Of a stretch of 64,000 nucleotides of DNA, positions 33,452 through 47,730 are shown piece by piece. The stretch's first letter is position 1. The number at the start of each line of letters is the position of its first letter. Origin of the DNA: Septoria linicola. Its lineage: Eukaryota; Ascomycota; Dothideomycetes; Mycosphaerellales; Mycosphaerellaceae. The DNA is taken from contig CP099419.1 in the NCBI GenBank assembly GCA_024114885.1, positions 4,774,001-4,838,000 on the forward strand. The letters are read 5' to 3'. The position numbers were made by a program, and so were the translations under genes. The notes beneath the pieces are model-generated. The model did no database searches. It was not told where the DNA came from and was given only the letters and a program-made list of their open reading frames with translations.

Positions 33452-36400
33452 TTATACCCCTAATTAAGTATCGCCTATCGAATTTCTACTTCTTTAGCTC
33501 TACTAGGCTAGCTTTAGCCTCTAGCTTACTAAGTCTTCTATTTCTTCTTTAAGCTCTGTTAGTAGCTAGCGTATATAACTCTCCTTTTCTTCCTAAGTTA
33601 TTACTAATAGCTTACTAATAAAGATCTATAGATACTTGTACCTAGGTAGAAGGCTTAGTTCTATAACTTTCTCTATCGGTAGTAGTACTTCTTCTAGTTT
33701 AACCTAATCCGGAACTAGCTTTAGGTTTTCTTATAGAAAGGTATATTTCTTAAGATCTATCCTCTTATAGATATACTCTCGCTTTAAGCTATCTAGTTCC
33801 TTAAGCTTATACGATATACCTTCCTATAATACTTTAGACACTCTAAAAGGGCCTTCCTACCTAAATATAAGCTTATAAGAGAAGCTAGTTTTTAACTTAG
33901 AGCGGTATACTAATACGAGATCTCCTTCCTATAGTATAGTAAGATCCGTACAGCGATATTTATCGAAGTACGCCTTGTTCTACTCTCGGAGACGCTATTA
34001 ACGTAGTCGTCCTTCTTCTATAGTCGTTTCTATAGCTTCTAGGGCTTGAGCTCGAATCGTAAGAAGCTCTACTCTAGTCTTAACCTTACCCTAATCTATA
34101 ATCCGGAAGGTGTAGTATTCTAGCTCGATTAGTAGTACTACGTCACGCTTAATTATTACCTCTAACGGTGTTAGGCCGGTAGTAGAGACTATTATCGTTC
34201 TCTCTACCTATAGAACCGCTAGAATATAGTCCCGAATCGTATAAAGGCTACTATTAGAGAGCTTTAAGTAAGCGTCTAATATTGTCTTATAGCCGACTTT
34301 AACGATAGCGTTAGACTAAGAGTAGTACGACGAAATGTTAATACGTTTAATACTATACGATAGTAGTAGCTTCTCTACGTTACTAAGGTTAGTCTTATAG
34401 TTGTCGAGGATAACTTCTATAGCGGCCCTCTACTAGTAAAAGATCTCTTCCTATATAAACCTTACTATCTATACTAAGGAGATACTCTTCGCTAGGTACT
34501 AGAATATACGTACTTCTAGCTAGCGCGATAGAGATTCGCGTATAACTATTAACGAACAGTTCTTCGAGATATATAAGCTATCGATATACTACCGCTAGCC
34601 GACTATAACTTAGAGCAGGATTTACAGTTCTCTAGGTACCTATCGTCTATACCGAAGACTATAAATAGTATACTACCGAATAGCGAGCGAGATCTGAGCC
34701 TAGACTCTATCCTACTACTATCGTTTCTAGATAAGATTATACGTCTATTTAGCGCTACGATAACCGTTCTTATAATAGTATACCTTAATAATACGAGCTC
34801 GCGCTTCAGGTTTATTAATAACTCGCTATAGAGGTCTAGCTACTCGCTCTTAGCGCTAGAGCTAGTTATTCTTAATATAAAACAGCCGACACTTCTTCCT
34901 TAACCGCTTGTACTCGTTATTAGAAACTCTCTTAGATCTTTATATTCGTATAAGCACGAAAGCGATATTTATTAACTCCTAAGAGTAGATCCTATTAATT
35001 ATAGGTAGCTCGCCCTAAATCACCTATATAGAGAAAGCGTTAACGTAAAAGGTATCGAAGAATTGCTCGTTAATTATTAGATCTATATCTTCTTCCTATT
35101 CTATAGCTTCTATATCTTTAGGCGTAGTAGGCTTCCTCGATAACGAATCCGGAGCTATATACTTCTTACTAGGAACATATATAACGTTGAAGTCGAAGAG
35201 GTAGATCTATACTAGCTAGCGCGTTATTACTATATTCGGCAAATTAGAGGTAGCCTTATTAAGCTAGTAAACAAGGGTATTTATATTAATCTCTAGTTAG
35301 AAGTATACTCTGAATAGCTATAGCTTTAGCTTCTTTAATACCTTTAGTATACTAAGGTATTCGCGCTTTCTAGTATCGTACTTAACCTCTACTAGGTTAA
35401 ATAGGCCGGACTTATATCGAACTAGATAGCGGAGAAGTAGCTCGTCTCGATTATATTAGGAAAGCGTATATCTCTAGCCTTTGTTACTCGAATCCACTCC
35501 TACGATAATAAGTCCTACTCCTTCTCTAAAATCAAGAGTAACTAGGGCTAGGGCTGAAACTAGTGCCTTTAAGACGACGTCTTTAGCTAGTTAGTACTTA
35601 GTAGTCTATTAAAACTTAGTATCCTTCTATAAGAGTTTAAATAGTAGAGTAAGGATAATCGTGAAACCTTTAACCTAGACGTAGTAGTACGTAACTACGC
35701 TGAGGAAGATTCGAACCTCCTTCTAATTCTCTAGCGTCGGCTATTTCTTAATCTTCGCTACTCTCGCGAAGTCTAGATAGCGACTATCGATACTAGTAAG
35801 GTAACTAACGATTACTAGTTGTTCGTAATAGAGCTATAGCTTATTAAAAGCTACCGTTATATTAGCTCGTTCTATATTATAGAGGACGTCGTCTATAGCT
35901 ATAATATGTTTAATAACGTAACAGCGGAGGCTAGGTTTAACCTCTTTACTATCGTACTTCGTCTTAGGCTCTTTAATACTAATATTATCAAGGAACGGCC
36001 GTGCCTTGTACGAGACATACTCTATAAGCACTTGGTTAATAATACGAACGAACTAGGTAATAGAATTTGTAGCTCCTTATAGTAACGTAGTCTACCGTAA
36101 TAGGCCTAGTAGTAAATCAAAGCCTATAAGGTCTCTATAGGATTCATCGAGTAGAATTTAGTTATATCTAGAGAAGATATTAACTAACGAGGCTAGCGTA
36201 TAACCGGTAAAGTCCTTAGAGAAACCCTTAGCGTTAGGTAGTAAGTTCGAATCTCTTACGGTAACTTGATTAAACTTCTAAGCTACGTTAATCAACCGAT
36301 ACTTCTTTAGCTTACCTACCTCTATCTTCTTACTAATAAGGAAGTACGGATTTCGATAGGCACTATAGTATAGCTCAAGAGTTCTAGCTTAGATTCGTTA

Positions 36401-37516
36401 TCTTAGTATGTCTTCTACGACGTACTATAGAGATAAGTTTAGCTTGAAGCCTAGATACTATTATAGCTCGTAAGGAACTGTCCGAATCTTCTATAGTAGA
36501 GCGATATTAGGATTAATTCGGCCTAAATACGTAAAGTCCTACGTAAAGACAGCTTCTCGATTCCTTAGTATATAGTGTAACAAATCTAGCTCCTTTAGTA
36601 GTAGTTCTATACTAGGTTTGAACTTTATAAGCCGTTTAGGCGTTAGACGTAATCTAGGCTCGATCGTCGAGAACCTCTTAGTTAAGTACTTACTATCGTA
36701 AGGTCTAGTACTAGGTAGTATAGCTACTTCCTTCTTAATATAAGTCCGTCGCTAGTCCTTTAATCTACTAGGGTTTAAGCTATTAGTTATAGTAATATTA
36801 GCATTTACCGGTTTGATCTTATTAGTAACTCGCTTATAAAGAGTATAGGCGCTAATATAATTATCTAGCTTCCGCTACCCCGTAGCTTCTTTATTACGAG
36901 CTCTCTCTATAGCTATATTAATAGCGGCCGAGATAACGTACGTCTCTTCGCTAAGCTCGTCGTCTACTTTATCGGAAATAACCTCGTCGTAGAGTCTAGG
37001 TTCTTAGATAGCTAGCTCTACCTCTCTAAGCTTACTACGGGTAATTATCAAGTATTCGCTCTTATAATTCGAATCCTAGCTCGATCGAGGCACTAGTATA
37101 GCCTCTTTAAAACTATACCTAATACCCTAGTATAAGTCTCGCTCGCTAGTATAAGCTAGCTTAGCTTCGCCGGTAGCTAGTAAAAGCTTCTTAAGTCGGC
37201 TATTTTAGCTGAATTTAGCGACGTTACCTTTAACGGCCGCTACTACGAGATAGTTATACTATATTTACGTCTAGCTATAATTGACCCGTCTTGACAGTTC
37301 GAGCTACTGTCGTAGAGAGGTGCTTTATCTAATCAAGTCAGCTATAAAATAGTCCCTAAAGTAAATTACCTTTATATACGATAACTACTACGTAAGACAG
37401 TTAAAGACTTGATTCTCTAGAAGTTTAGGGCTATTAGTAACTATAAACGAATACTAGTACTAATCGCTTATCTATCTATACTACTAGTATAGTTTGAAGT
37501 ATAGTATAGGAGGTAT
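33452..37516 (-). pseudogene. Gypsy ORF2 pol, copy 2
   Basis: 4,065 bp, in frame from the altered ATG at 37,516 through the RT segment EYVSYKARPFLDNISIKEP (near 36,000) to TAA at 33,452. RNase H, HHCC finger, integrase core and the GDLVLVYRSKLK C-terminal region follow in gypsy order. Stops are RIP-type. It starts six bases below the palindrome edge at 37,522. Confidence 0.88.
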
Positions 37517-37521
37517 AACGT

Positions 37522-37544
37522 AATTATCGTTTAAAAAGGTAACT
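37522..37544. promoter_or_regulatory. 23-bp near-palindrome upstream of ORF2, copy 2
   Basis: Same sequence as 19,918-19,940, five bases before the ORF2 start. Confidence 0.55.
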
Positions 37545-37725
37545 ATAGAACGTTCCGCTAGCTAACCTCTCTAAGTAGAGTTTTTACCTCTAACTACTAA
37601 ACCTTATACGGAAAGGGTAGTAGAAGCTTGAAAAGCTTATAATCTCTCTCCCTACTCCTCGCTATTATAAGATCTAGAGTCCTCGACAGTATACCCTATA
37701 TTCTTTAGCTAATAATCACCGAAAG

Positions 37726-40623
37726 TCAGAGTTCGGACATCGACTTCTATAGAATCTAGACGCGATAAAAGTGTTAGAGCCTCTACTAAACTCGTGCCGT
37801 CGACTAGAGCTAGTTCCTCGGCACTCTAGCTTTTCCTAGGACTTGTTCTATAGTACGTATATTGCTACAGCCATTAAAACCGGTAAATATAATAATATAG
37901 CTGTCTAGAGTACTAATTAAGCCTTCCTACGAGCTATTATCGTAGTTCTTAGAAGCTAGGCGTACCTACTACGCCTACGGTCGGCTAAGTAAGATCGGGC
38001 TGTTCGCTAGTAAGACTAGAAATAGTATCGTAACTCTTACGCTAAAGGTATCGATTAATACCTCTAGGTAGTACCTAATGAAAGTAACCTTGCCTCCGAC
38101 TCCTCCTATAGTAATATTACCGAGAGAGGTTATACCGACTTGAAGCTTTCGAATATGTTCGATCGGTATAATTATTAACTTAGCCTTCTCGTTAATTAAA
38201 GACTTATAAGCTATTATTCGAGGTCTATACTTTATAGGCACGTAGATACTTAGAATAATTTAATAGACATTATCGAATAATAGAAGGATATTATCTATTC
38301 GCTTATAAAGCTCGGAAGCGGGCCTAGGCTTGACTATATTAATCGCTATAGTAGTAACCTAGAAGGCCTTAATATTAGTCGCTAAAACAGCTTTCATTAG
38401 CTCCTCCTCTACCTACTCGCTAAAGGCTTTAGATAGTAAGGAATGTACGCTAATCTTAGCTCTACTACCTCTATTCGTACGCTTCTTTATATAGAGCTTA
38501 TTAAGCTTCTTACGTAGATCCGTGTCGTTCGGAATACGACCTTATAAGGAATACGACGCCTACTCGCTATAGAGAATAATCTCTACTAAGCTTAACTAGA
38601 CCTTAGATTCGAGTATTTTATCTATCTAGAAGACGTTAGCGTTATTATTAGCGTACGTAGCTCGGAGGTAGTTGTCTATACGCTTAGTCTTTAGAGGCTC
38701 CTTAGCCTTCTTCCGCTTTTAAGTATACGTAGGAGCGACTAGAACTAGTAGACTATTTAGGTAGTCGTATATCTACTTATCCTCGATCTTATCGTTATTA
38801 CGTCTCTAAGTTTAAGAATCCTCTAACTCTCCTATATCCGTAAGGTAAGGAGCTAGCTAGTTTTTATCTTTAACCTCTTTAATACGAGAGTGACGATAAG
38901 CGCGGGTTCTTATAGCTATAGCCTAGGTCGTAATCCGCTTCTATACTCCTATTAGCTATCCTCCGACTAGACGAGAAGGGTTTAGGTTCCGCTTTGTCTT
39001 TACGCTATCTCTAGCTACGTAGGTGCCGATTAGATCGTCCTAATCCTCCTATATAATAGAAGCGACTTAACCGATATTAATAGGACCGTTAATACTAGCT
39101 GCCTTGTTCGCTATCCTCTACTAGCTCGCTCTTAGCGTTAATAAACGATCTATATTTTCAAGATCGATCTTCCTATAGCGCTACTCTAATACTCCTATTA
39201 ATACGAACAGCTTTAGTAGTTCCTTGTCCTAGTAGTATTATATCTTTTCTATATCTAGGCGAGGCGTTCCGTAGTATATGATACCGGTCTTTAGATCTCT
39301 ATATATTAAGCCCTTAGTCTCGAACTACTATAGGTACTCGTAGTTTGTAGCTATGTAGCCTTCGAGCCTATATATCTAATAACCTAAAATCTTTAGAGCG
39401 ATCGCTATATAGGCCTTAATTATTAACCTATTATCTATCGTAGCTAAATTAATCGAAATCTCCTAGCTATAAGTAGGCCTTAGAATATACAGATAGTCGT
39501 GATCGTGAGACTTCGCTCGCTATCCTATCGACGGGCGTAGTAGCTATAGGCCTCCTTCTTCGAGTCGACGAATCGTAGTAATTACAAGGTCTTATATACT
39601 AGCGGTAATGTTATCGACGCTTACTAGTTCACGGCCTTTACGGACTACTGTTTCTCTAGCCTTGAACTTAGAGTTTAGTCTTAGGGCGGACTTCTTTACT
39701 ACTTCGTATAACTACTAGACGTCTCTACTACCTTCGTTATATACTTCTATTTTAAAGTCCTTATTACTATTAATCTAACGCTAGGCTGTCTTTAAGAGCT
39801 TACTATAATCTAAGTCCTTGTTATTAAGATCTAACCTAAGATAGGCCTAGAGCCTCTTACTAAAACGAAATAGAAGGCCTCGTATAAATAGAAGAGTACG
39901 AGAACGCTCGTCTATATACGAAGTAGGCATAGTATTAGAGTAGAGTATAAACTACCTTAAGTACTCTAAGAGATTATTATCCTCGCTACGGTTGACCTTA
40001 TAAAGGTTTTCTATATAGCGGCGGTTTCTAAGTATATATATATTATCGTACTTTCGGTATTCCTTAATAATCGACTCTTTGAACTTAGCGTAGTCTCGGT
40101 CGTAGAAACTATTAAGGCGCTAGTATCGTCCACGTTAGACAACTATAACCTAAGTAAGTAACTTCTCGTAAAGCTGTTTATCGTTATTAATAAGTAGAAT
40201 AGAGTAGTTACTATATAGCGCTTCAAAACGCTTAATATACTCGGTTACGTTCTCTCTATTAAAGAAGGGATTCTAGTCCGAGCTAGGTAGTAGTAGAACC
40301 TAAGCGACAATCACCTTCTAGCTTTAGGTTACTTAGATAGTCTCTATAAGTAGCTAGAACTACGCTATAGACAGTCTACCTCCTAAGTTCGGTCCTTAAA
40401 AGATATTAGTATTAGAGTTAAGGTTAGTACCTCCTTGGTCCTCCGCTTCTATAGATATATCGTTGTCTAGTAGAGGGAATAAAGTAAAAGCGGGTAGTAG
40501 CTTTACTAGTAATCTTCGAATTTGCTTATTAAGTAGGTTAGATAAGCTACTCTCTAGTGTTTTAGGCCAGCTAATAGATACTAATTCACTTATAGAGCTC
40601 GTTCGAAGGTGTTCTAAGAGTAT
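37726..40623 (-). pseudogene. Gypsy ORF1 gag (possibly gag-protease), copy 2
   Basis: 2,898 bp ending in a natural TGA (37,726-37,728). Gag motifs as in copy 1. The best preserved part, 38,241-37,975, is open for 88 codons and reads VGITSLGNITIGGVGGKV and ANSPILLSRP, which resembles a retropepsin flap/C-terminal region; the preceding NEKAKLIIIPIEH could be a degraded active-site segment, but no DTG/DSG is visible. Confidence 0.82.
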
Positions 40624-40661
40624 GTTATACTCTCCTTAATTAAGGTTTTTAAATGAAATAT

Positions 40662-40684
40662 AGTTATCGTTTAAAAAGATAACT
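40662..40684. promoter_or_regulatory. 23-bp near-palindrome upstream of ORF1, copy 2
   Basis: One mismatch from the perfect form; 38 bases upstream of the ORF1 start. Confidence 0.6.
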
Positions 40685-41378
40685 AAAAAACAAGGGTCTA
40701 AAATTTTATTAGCCGTTAGAAGGTAAACGTTATACTTTTCTTATAATACCGGGGCTATATTAATTGTGCCTAATAAGTAAGGCATGTCGTGTCGTATAGT
40801 TCGACCGTTTATAGCTAGGCGCGTCTGTCTCGCTTATTCGAGTAATTCGCTATATAACTATAGTAGTATAATATTATATTAGCCTATACTATATACCGGG
40901 TCCGGGGCCTTAGACGTGATTAGTATCCTTAGCTAAACGATTAGCGTCTAACGCCGTACTAAGACTTATTCTAAGCGATCTATATACTAGGGGATACAAG
41001 ATTACCTAGACAGGTCCGGCCTATCCTATAGCCTCTACGCTATCCGAACGAGGGCGTTTTCACGCTAAACTAGGGTCTAATCGAAGACTATTATAGGCAT
41101 AGAGACCCTAAGTAAATCTCCGATATAGTAAGTCGCCTTACTATCTATATAGTAATTACTAAATAGATCCGTACTAAGGGGTACTAGAGGTTTATAACTT
41201 TTCCGGGTTAGAGCGATATCTATATTCTAGGAGCTTCTATATTATTATAGCCCTTTAAGTCGCCTCTTACGTAGGCTTCTTTTAGGCCTCTTATTAATGT
41301 TCATAGTACGTTAGTTCTCGCTTTAAGGCTACTATCTGCCCTCCGCGCTTCTAGTTCCGGTATAAGAGAGAAGAGATA
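40685..41378 (-). other. 5' leader of gypsy copy 2
   Basis: No coding frame seen; matches the leader of copies 0 and 1. Confidence 0.6.
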
Positions 41379-41396
41379 GCCCTACCTTCGGCTCTA
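41379..41396 (-). other. Primer binding site, gypsy copy 2
   Basis: Same 18 bases as copy 1, two bases from the LTR. Confidence 0.6.
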
Positions 41397-41398
41397 TT

Positions 41399-41677
41399 AA
41401 TAGATAATAACTACTTTAATACTAACCCCCCTAGGCAGGTATAAGAGCGGTCGCTATAGAACAAGACCTGTTCGGAGAGTAATAGTCTTGTAATACGTTG
41501 ATTGACTAGTAGTAACGAGCTTAAAATAGTAGTCCTAAGACTAAGAGCCTATACTAGGACCGTAGGACATTGAATTAATCAAGTAGAGTAAACATTACTA
41601 TCTTAGAAACGAGCTACTACCTTGCTTTTATACTAAAACTGCTAAGCACGGTATATAGGTAGGCCTTTACCTCACTA
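41399..41677 (-). repeat. 5' LTR of gypsy copy 2
   Basis: 279 bp, followed by the target duplication ATAGT (41,678-41,682). Confidence 0.92.
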
Positions 41678-41682
41678 ATAGT

Positions 41683-43430
41683 ATTAGTAAAGATAATAAG
41701 ATAGAGCTAGAGATATAGTATATTACTATACTAGTAGCTAAGATATAGGTAATTCTCTAGAACAAGTATAATAGAGTCCTAAAGTCCTATACTATAGGTC
41801 TAATTAAGTAGTTTATTATATTTAGGATATTATCTAATAAGATAATTAGAGAAGTATAGAGATACCTTAGAGGCCTAGGTAAGAGGATTACTAAGATTAA
41901 TCCTTAGGAAGCTTACTACTAGAGCTAAGAGAAAAGGCTAAAATATCTCCTATAGTCTCTACCTATATTATACTAAGTAGCTAAGGATACTATTATAACC
42001 TAACTATTCTTAGATATAGATACTATTCTCCTTCTACTTAAGTTCTAAGAGGTAAGAGATAATCTAGATAAGATAGATATAGGTTTAGCTATATTCTATT
42101 CTAGGTAGCTCTACTAAAGAAAGTCTCTACTAATATACTAGCTCTATAAGAAAGGGAAGTACTAGTTAAAAGATTATCCTAACCTCTCTACTATTAAGAA
42201 ACTATCCTAGTAGAGAAATAGTACTAAGAACTAGAAGGACTCTTAGAGATTATTCCTTAGAGGAAGAGTTAGAAGATCCCTTTTACTAAAGAATACTAGA
42301 TATATTAAGAAAGCTATCTATAAGTTATTATTATATAATAAGCTAAAGAAGGTTATCTAGAGAATAGGTAAGTAGCTTTAGAGAATAGAAAAGTCTAAAA
42401 AGCTTCTAAAGAAAGAATTCTTAGCCTAGAAGTCTAGTTCTAGTTCTAATTCTAGAACTTACTCTAGTTCTAGAAGTAATAATAATTCCCTATTAGAAGA
42501 TAATAACTAAGATAAGTTAGCCTATTCTATAATTAAGGCTAAAGGCAAGTTATTACTCTAAGAATAGCTCTTAGATTCCTATACCTTATCTTATATAACT
42601 AACTAACTATCCTTCTTTAGATTAGTAAAGCTACTAAGGAAGAAAGTATAGATTAAGGTAGGAGGAGGATACCTCTATATAACCTACTCTAGACTAGTAT
42701 AGATAAAGAGAATCTTAGAAGAAGAAGTTCTACTTAATAAGGTACTATTTATTCCTAATCTTAGAGTAAATCTTATATTATAGGATTAGTTTAGTAAGTA
42801 ATTTAGAGTCTAGAAGCCTAATTTTACTCTTACTTCTCTAGATAGCTAAATAGTTATAAAGACTAAGCTAGTTAGAGGTATTCTATTTATTAGTAAGATA
42901 TTATCTCTCTTATAGGAAAAGTTATATTACTTACTATATAATCCTATAGAGGTTAATAATACCTATACTACTCTATTAGAGAAGGATCTAAAATAGTAGG
43001 AGCTATAGTATAGAAGATTTATATACTTTAGAAGAGAGTTACTCTTAAACCTTTATAAAGTTACTAACCTAAAGGAAAGAATTCTAATTTCTAACTAGAA
43101 AGAGTATAAGTATAGGATCTATATAATAGGTAAGATAAAGAAACACCTAGGTAAGTCTATTAAGAGAAGACCTAAAAGATTAGCTCTTATATTAGTAGAT
43201 ATTTATAGACTATTACTATTATTAGTAAAAGGTTTTATATAGTAGCTTAAGATTATTAATAATTTCTTAAGAAAGAAATAGGTATTTCTACTTAAAGCTA
43301 GATTAGATATACTAACTACTCTTTAGAACTAGAGGATTAAGGTAGAAAGGTAGTTAGTAGTACTCCTTAAGTCTATAAGAGCTTATAATACTAGAGAGAT
43401 TACTACTTTAATTAAATAGTAGGAGAAGGA
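41683..43430 (+). pseudogene. Ty1/copia gag-pol remnant (gag, pre-integrase, integrase start)
   Basis: Continues the gag fragment of 28,195-28,442. Near 43,005 the frame reads YRRFIYFRRELLLNLYKVTNL, the GAG-pre-integrase motif (LWHRRLGH...). From 43,150 KSIKRRPKRLALILVDIYRLLL and ERQLVVLLKSIRAYN follow, the copia integrase start. No RT is left: the remnant ends abruptly at the join with element B. RIP stops throughout. Confidence 0.65.
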
Positions 43431-44790
43431 CGATTAATAAGCGCCGACTATACTTACTAACTACGATCGTCGACTATAACTACGATATACCTTAAATAAA
43501 AGTTTAGATAGTCTTTTAAGAGAAGCTACTATATTAGTCTTTTAAAACCTTTCTAGAGCTTATTAATCTTTCTTATCGTCCTAAAACTCTTATAGATTAT
43601 TAATCGGCATTATTTATAGTTATATAAAAAAGGCCTTTATAGTAAGCTATATTACGTAAGTAAAATATAGAAACCGTTCTAGAATCGTAGCTAGCGTAGT
43701 AGGCTTAATAGCCTTAATATTAGAGAAGAGATTTACCTTATCTAGTTAAATATCTAGTACTACTAGCTCTACGAGCTCTTCGATCGAAATAGAAGGCTTT
43801 ACGATTTTTACGCTATACTCTATTAAGTAAAGACCGATAGCCTTAATACTAGCTTACGTTAGTACTAATCGAATAGATACTAGTAAGACGTATATAGACC
43901 TATAGAGTATACTATTATTTCTAGCGTTATCGTATATAAGAGCGATTAGTTAGTCTCTAAGGCTAAACCTTTATAATATATTAAAGAGTAATTTCGAAAG
44001 TCGCTCTCTAGTATATCTACTAGTAACGTAGAGAAAGTCTAATATCGTCTCGTATTATACCTATTTAGTATCGATCTAGTAGGTATAGATAGTAAGGAAT
44101 AAAGCTTTTATACTACTAGACTACTAGCTATCGACTACGATAGTAACCTTAGAGGTTCTAGCTAGTATAGCCTTTAGATCTTCCTTAGACCTCTCTTAGA
44201 CCTCTCGAAGAAGAGCCTTAATCGTCTTACTAGAGCGGAAAGGTATTTCGAGACTAGGGTTAAGATATATATATATATAGTAGACTATAGGATTCTCGAA
44301 GAAATTAAGTAGTAGGCTATATACTACGATTATTTATATAGATACTATAGGGAAGTTATTAATACTTAGGTCTAGGTCGCTAAGGTAACTCTTATAATTT
44401 CGAGCCTAACTATATAAGCTTAATAACGTAGTTAGTAAACGTAGTCGGTAGGAACTTATATAATAGTCTTTATACTACTAGATATACTCTAGTAGTATCC
44501 TCTTTCTCTTAAATACCTATATATACTCCTTAGTTCGAAGATAAGAACTAAGACTACTTATACTAATATAGAGGCCTAGATAGGCTAAAGAGGTCTCGTA
44601 ACCTTAGTAGACTACTTTTAGTGAGGTATCCTCGATATTAATCCTCTAGTCGAAAAACTTCTAGACCTAGAAGGAACGAGTACTCTTCTATTTAATAGGT
44701 ATAGTCTTTTATATCTTAAACTTATACTTATAGCGACCTTATACCTTCTACTATCGTCGTATATACTAGTCTCTAAAGTCCGTTTTATAC
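43431..44790 (-). pseudogene. hAT transposase, 5' part, element B
   Basis: Matches the element A transposase up to its second intron. The break lies two to three bases before the AG acceptor of that intron, so the C-terminal dimerisation exon is missing. Upstream limit approximate. RIP stops. Confidence 0.65.
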
Positions 44791-45107
44791 TCTTTCTACT
44801 ATAGATATACCCTATTTACTTAAGTCTAGTCTAGAGAAGATATAGATATATTAATTAGAATTTTAGAGGTAGTAGGTAGTCTACTAGAGCTCTACTCTAA
44901 TACTATATATCGTAGCGTAGAGGGTACTATCGAACTAGATTCGAATTATAAAGAGTCTCTAAAAACGCTATCTTAATATTATTATCTTAGTCGAGTACTA
45001 GACCTAAGTCCTCTAGTAGCTAGCGATAGATTTCGCTATAAAGGTAGCGTATTTATAGGTAGTAGTATTAAAACTAGAAGAGTTAAAGAAGATAAAGGCA
45101 GACTAAA

Positions 45108-46681
45108 TTATAAAAGTAAGAAAGAGGAGAGCTCTAGACTATCTATAAAACACGCTATAACTTTACTCTAGTACGACGTCTATAGTAGTTCTTATCTATA
45201 GAGAAGCCTAAATTATACTAATTAGACGCGATAAAGCCTCTTGTCCGCTAACGATAGACTAGTTAAGAACTTAGTACTAATCTCTAGATTAAGTATACTA
45301 GGATCTATTAGATCTGTAATAATAGACGAAAAGCTAATACTAGCCTACTCGCTCTTAAATCTAGCTTAAACTAGACTCTCGACTATAGCTTCGAGTAAAG
45401 TCTCTTCCTTATTAAGTATATATTGTTTATTAAATATACTATAGGTAAGCTTCGCGTTTTGTCTCTACTATATAGATATAGTAGGTATAGAGAATCTATA
45501 GGTATTCTAATCGTAGTTAGTAGGAATTAGCTATCTAAGATACTCGATAAGGATTAAGAAGTAATTAACGAAGGAGAGCTTCTAGCTAAGAACATTACGT
45601 AGTATAGCCTAGTATTCTATCTAAAAGATATCGTAGAGTATAGGCAAAACGCTATTAGTAATATACGACTATAGTTAATTAGTATATAGTTAGTAAATAT
45701 AGTCGGTACTTAAGATAGCTAGTAGATATACCTTAACTTAGGCTTCTAGTACTAATATCTAAAGTAAGATAGCTAGACCTCGAAGCTATAGTGTCGTAAA
45801 AGGGGAGCTCTATATTATATTAGTAGATAGGAGTTTCTAATAGATAGGAAGACTTACGCTATCGCTATATACTTATATAGCTATAAGTTTATCTAGCGCC
45901 TTAATCTTAGACTAGAACTCGCCGATTGCCTTATACTAGTATTAATAAGTCGCTCTACTATAGTTAGTAGAGCCTAGCGTACTAGTAGATAGCTTAATAG
46001 CGTACTTAGCCTAAATATCCTTCTCTTAAAACAAGCTTAGCGAGTTATTAATAATAACGTTTATAGAGTTTCTCTTTAACTTAGAAGGATCTAATAGTAC
46101 CTAAACCTATATACTACTATCTTCCTTTTCGAATTCTTCTAATATACTCTTTTTTCTCTTAATCTCTCTATATAGAAAGTAGAGCTCGATATACTAACCT
46201 TCTTTATCTTCTTAAGCAAGGTCTTTAGAAGATTTCTTTTTCTCTACCTTCTTAAGAGCCTTCCTCTCTCTATATAATATTAGCGCTAACTATATACGCC
46301 GACTACGTTTACCGACTATATATATAATAGTATAATAGAGACTTACTATTATTTAGTAAAGCTTGTTTTATAAACTAGTTTCTATTAATTAATATACGTC
46401 TTCTACGCGTTCTTATCGAGGCTATCCTACTCTAGTAGTATAGCTATTTACTTTACCTTAAAACGACTAAAAGCTTAATTCTTTACTTTACGTTTTTAGT
46501 CTACTTTAGCCCTATCTTCGTCTATAGCTTAAGTACGTACGTAGTCGTATAGTATGTTTAGATTAATCGAGTAGTCTTTAATATCCTTTCTTATCGTAGT
46601 AAGCCTTACGCGTTTCGTCTCGAGTTTAGAAAGAGACTCTACCTTATACTTCTAATATACTATTTCTAGGACAATTAGTAT
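45108..46681 (-). pseudogene. Gene P, element B
   Basis: Exon 1 46,681-46,347 (335 bp), intron 46,346-46,270 (77 bp), intron 45,731-45,669 (63 bp), stop TAA at 45,108: the structure is identical to gene P of element A. Charged N-terminal half as there. Unrecognised; probably coiled coil. Confidence 0.65.
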
Positions 46682-46944
46682 TAAAAGTATCGCGTTCGAT
46701 AGCTATAACGGTTACCTACTAAATAGTAGTAGAATTAGGTAGGTTAGACAAGCGATAGTAATATACGATAAATTTAGTTATAAGTATAGGTAGTTAGAAA
46801 GCGAGGTTTAGAATTTATAGAAAGTAGAGAAATCTAGAGTCTAAGAGCTAACTAAGTAGGAGTAACGTTAAGGTAGGTCCGCCTCTAGATACTTTAATAT
46901 AGCTTTTTAGATAATATTAGTTATCGATATATATAGTCGGTACT

Positions 46945-47730
46945 TTACTATTAGATTATATCTTAGTATAGGCTAATATATCTACTAAGTCTACCTATCC
47001 TAGGTCTCTATAGTATATCTACTAGATAGAAGAAAGATTACTTTAAAAAGAGAGATATAGGCTAATTATATAAGACTAATAGTAGATTATAGAGACCTAG
47101 CTTTTATTCTAGAAAGGATATCTTAACTTCTTAAGAAGTACTTACTTGTTTATACTTACCTTTTCTACTATATATAACCTTATATATTAGCTAGAGATAT
47201 TATAATTTTAGCTTTTATATTAAGAACTATTCTATCGATCTATAGACTAGGTTTAAAACTCTTTAAGCTACTTAATAAGTTAATAGGCTTAATAGATTAC
47301 TAAAATAGTATAAATCCTAAGAATCCTATAGTATATATTAATAGAATAAATATTTAGTTTTAAGATATTTTAAGGCCTAATAACGAGATACTACTATTAA
47401 GTCTATTATAGAGAAAGTTTTTCTTTAGATTTAGAAGATTCTACTAATCTTTTAGAACTAGCCTTTTTAATTAGTCTTAGAAAAGAGAGAGAGTATTACT
47501 ACTTTATATTTATATATTTTATATATCTAGTATATATAGTAAAAATATTCTCTTCTATAGTATTATAGATAATTTATTATTAATAGAATAGGCCTTAGTT
47601 TAGTATAACTTAGAACTAATAGCTTATTTTTTAATTATTCTATACTAATATCTAATTATATAGATCTAGTAAACTAATATCGACTATAACTATCCTCTAG
47701 TTCTACGCTTCTAGAATTAATTAAGATAAG
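46945..47730. other. CpG-poor spacer, element B
   Basis: Counterpart of 3,500-4,297 in element A. No gene recognised. Confidence 0.5.

Larger units (their letters stand above)
28443..41677 (-). mobile_element. Complete Ty3/gypsy LTR element, copy 2 (13.24 kb)
   Basis: Same structure as copy 1: 279-bp LTRs, polypurine tract, primer binding site, ORF1, ORF2, spacer, ORF3 and three palindromes, all on minus. Inserted into a copia element with a 5-bp duplication. ORF1 and ORF2 have exactly the lengths of copy 1, so both descend from intact elements that were later hit by RIP. Confidence 0.92.

Noticed and set aside
35834..36031. Separate small minus-strand gene
   Set aside because: It is a stop-free piece of the reverse transcriptase frame of ORF2 (distance to the ORF2 start divisible by three).
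37975..38241. Separate small minus-strand gene
   Set aside because: Stop-free piece of ORF1, in frame with its start at 40,623.
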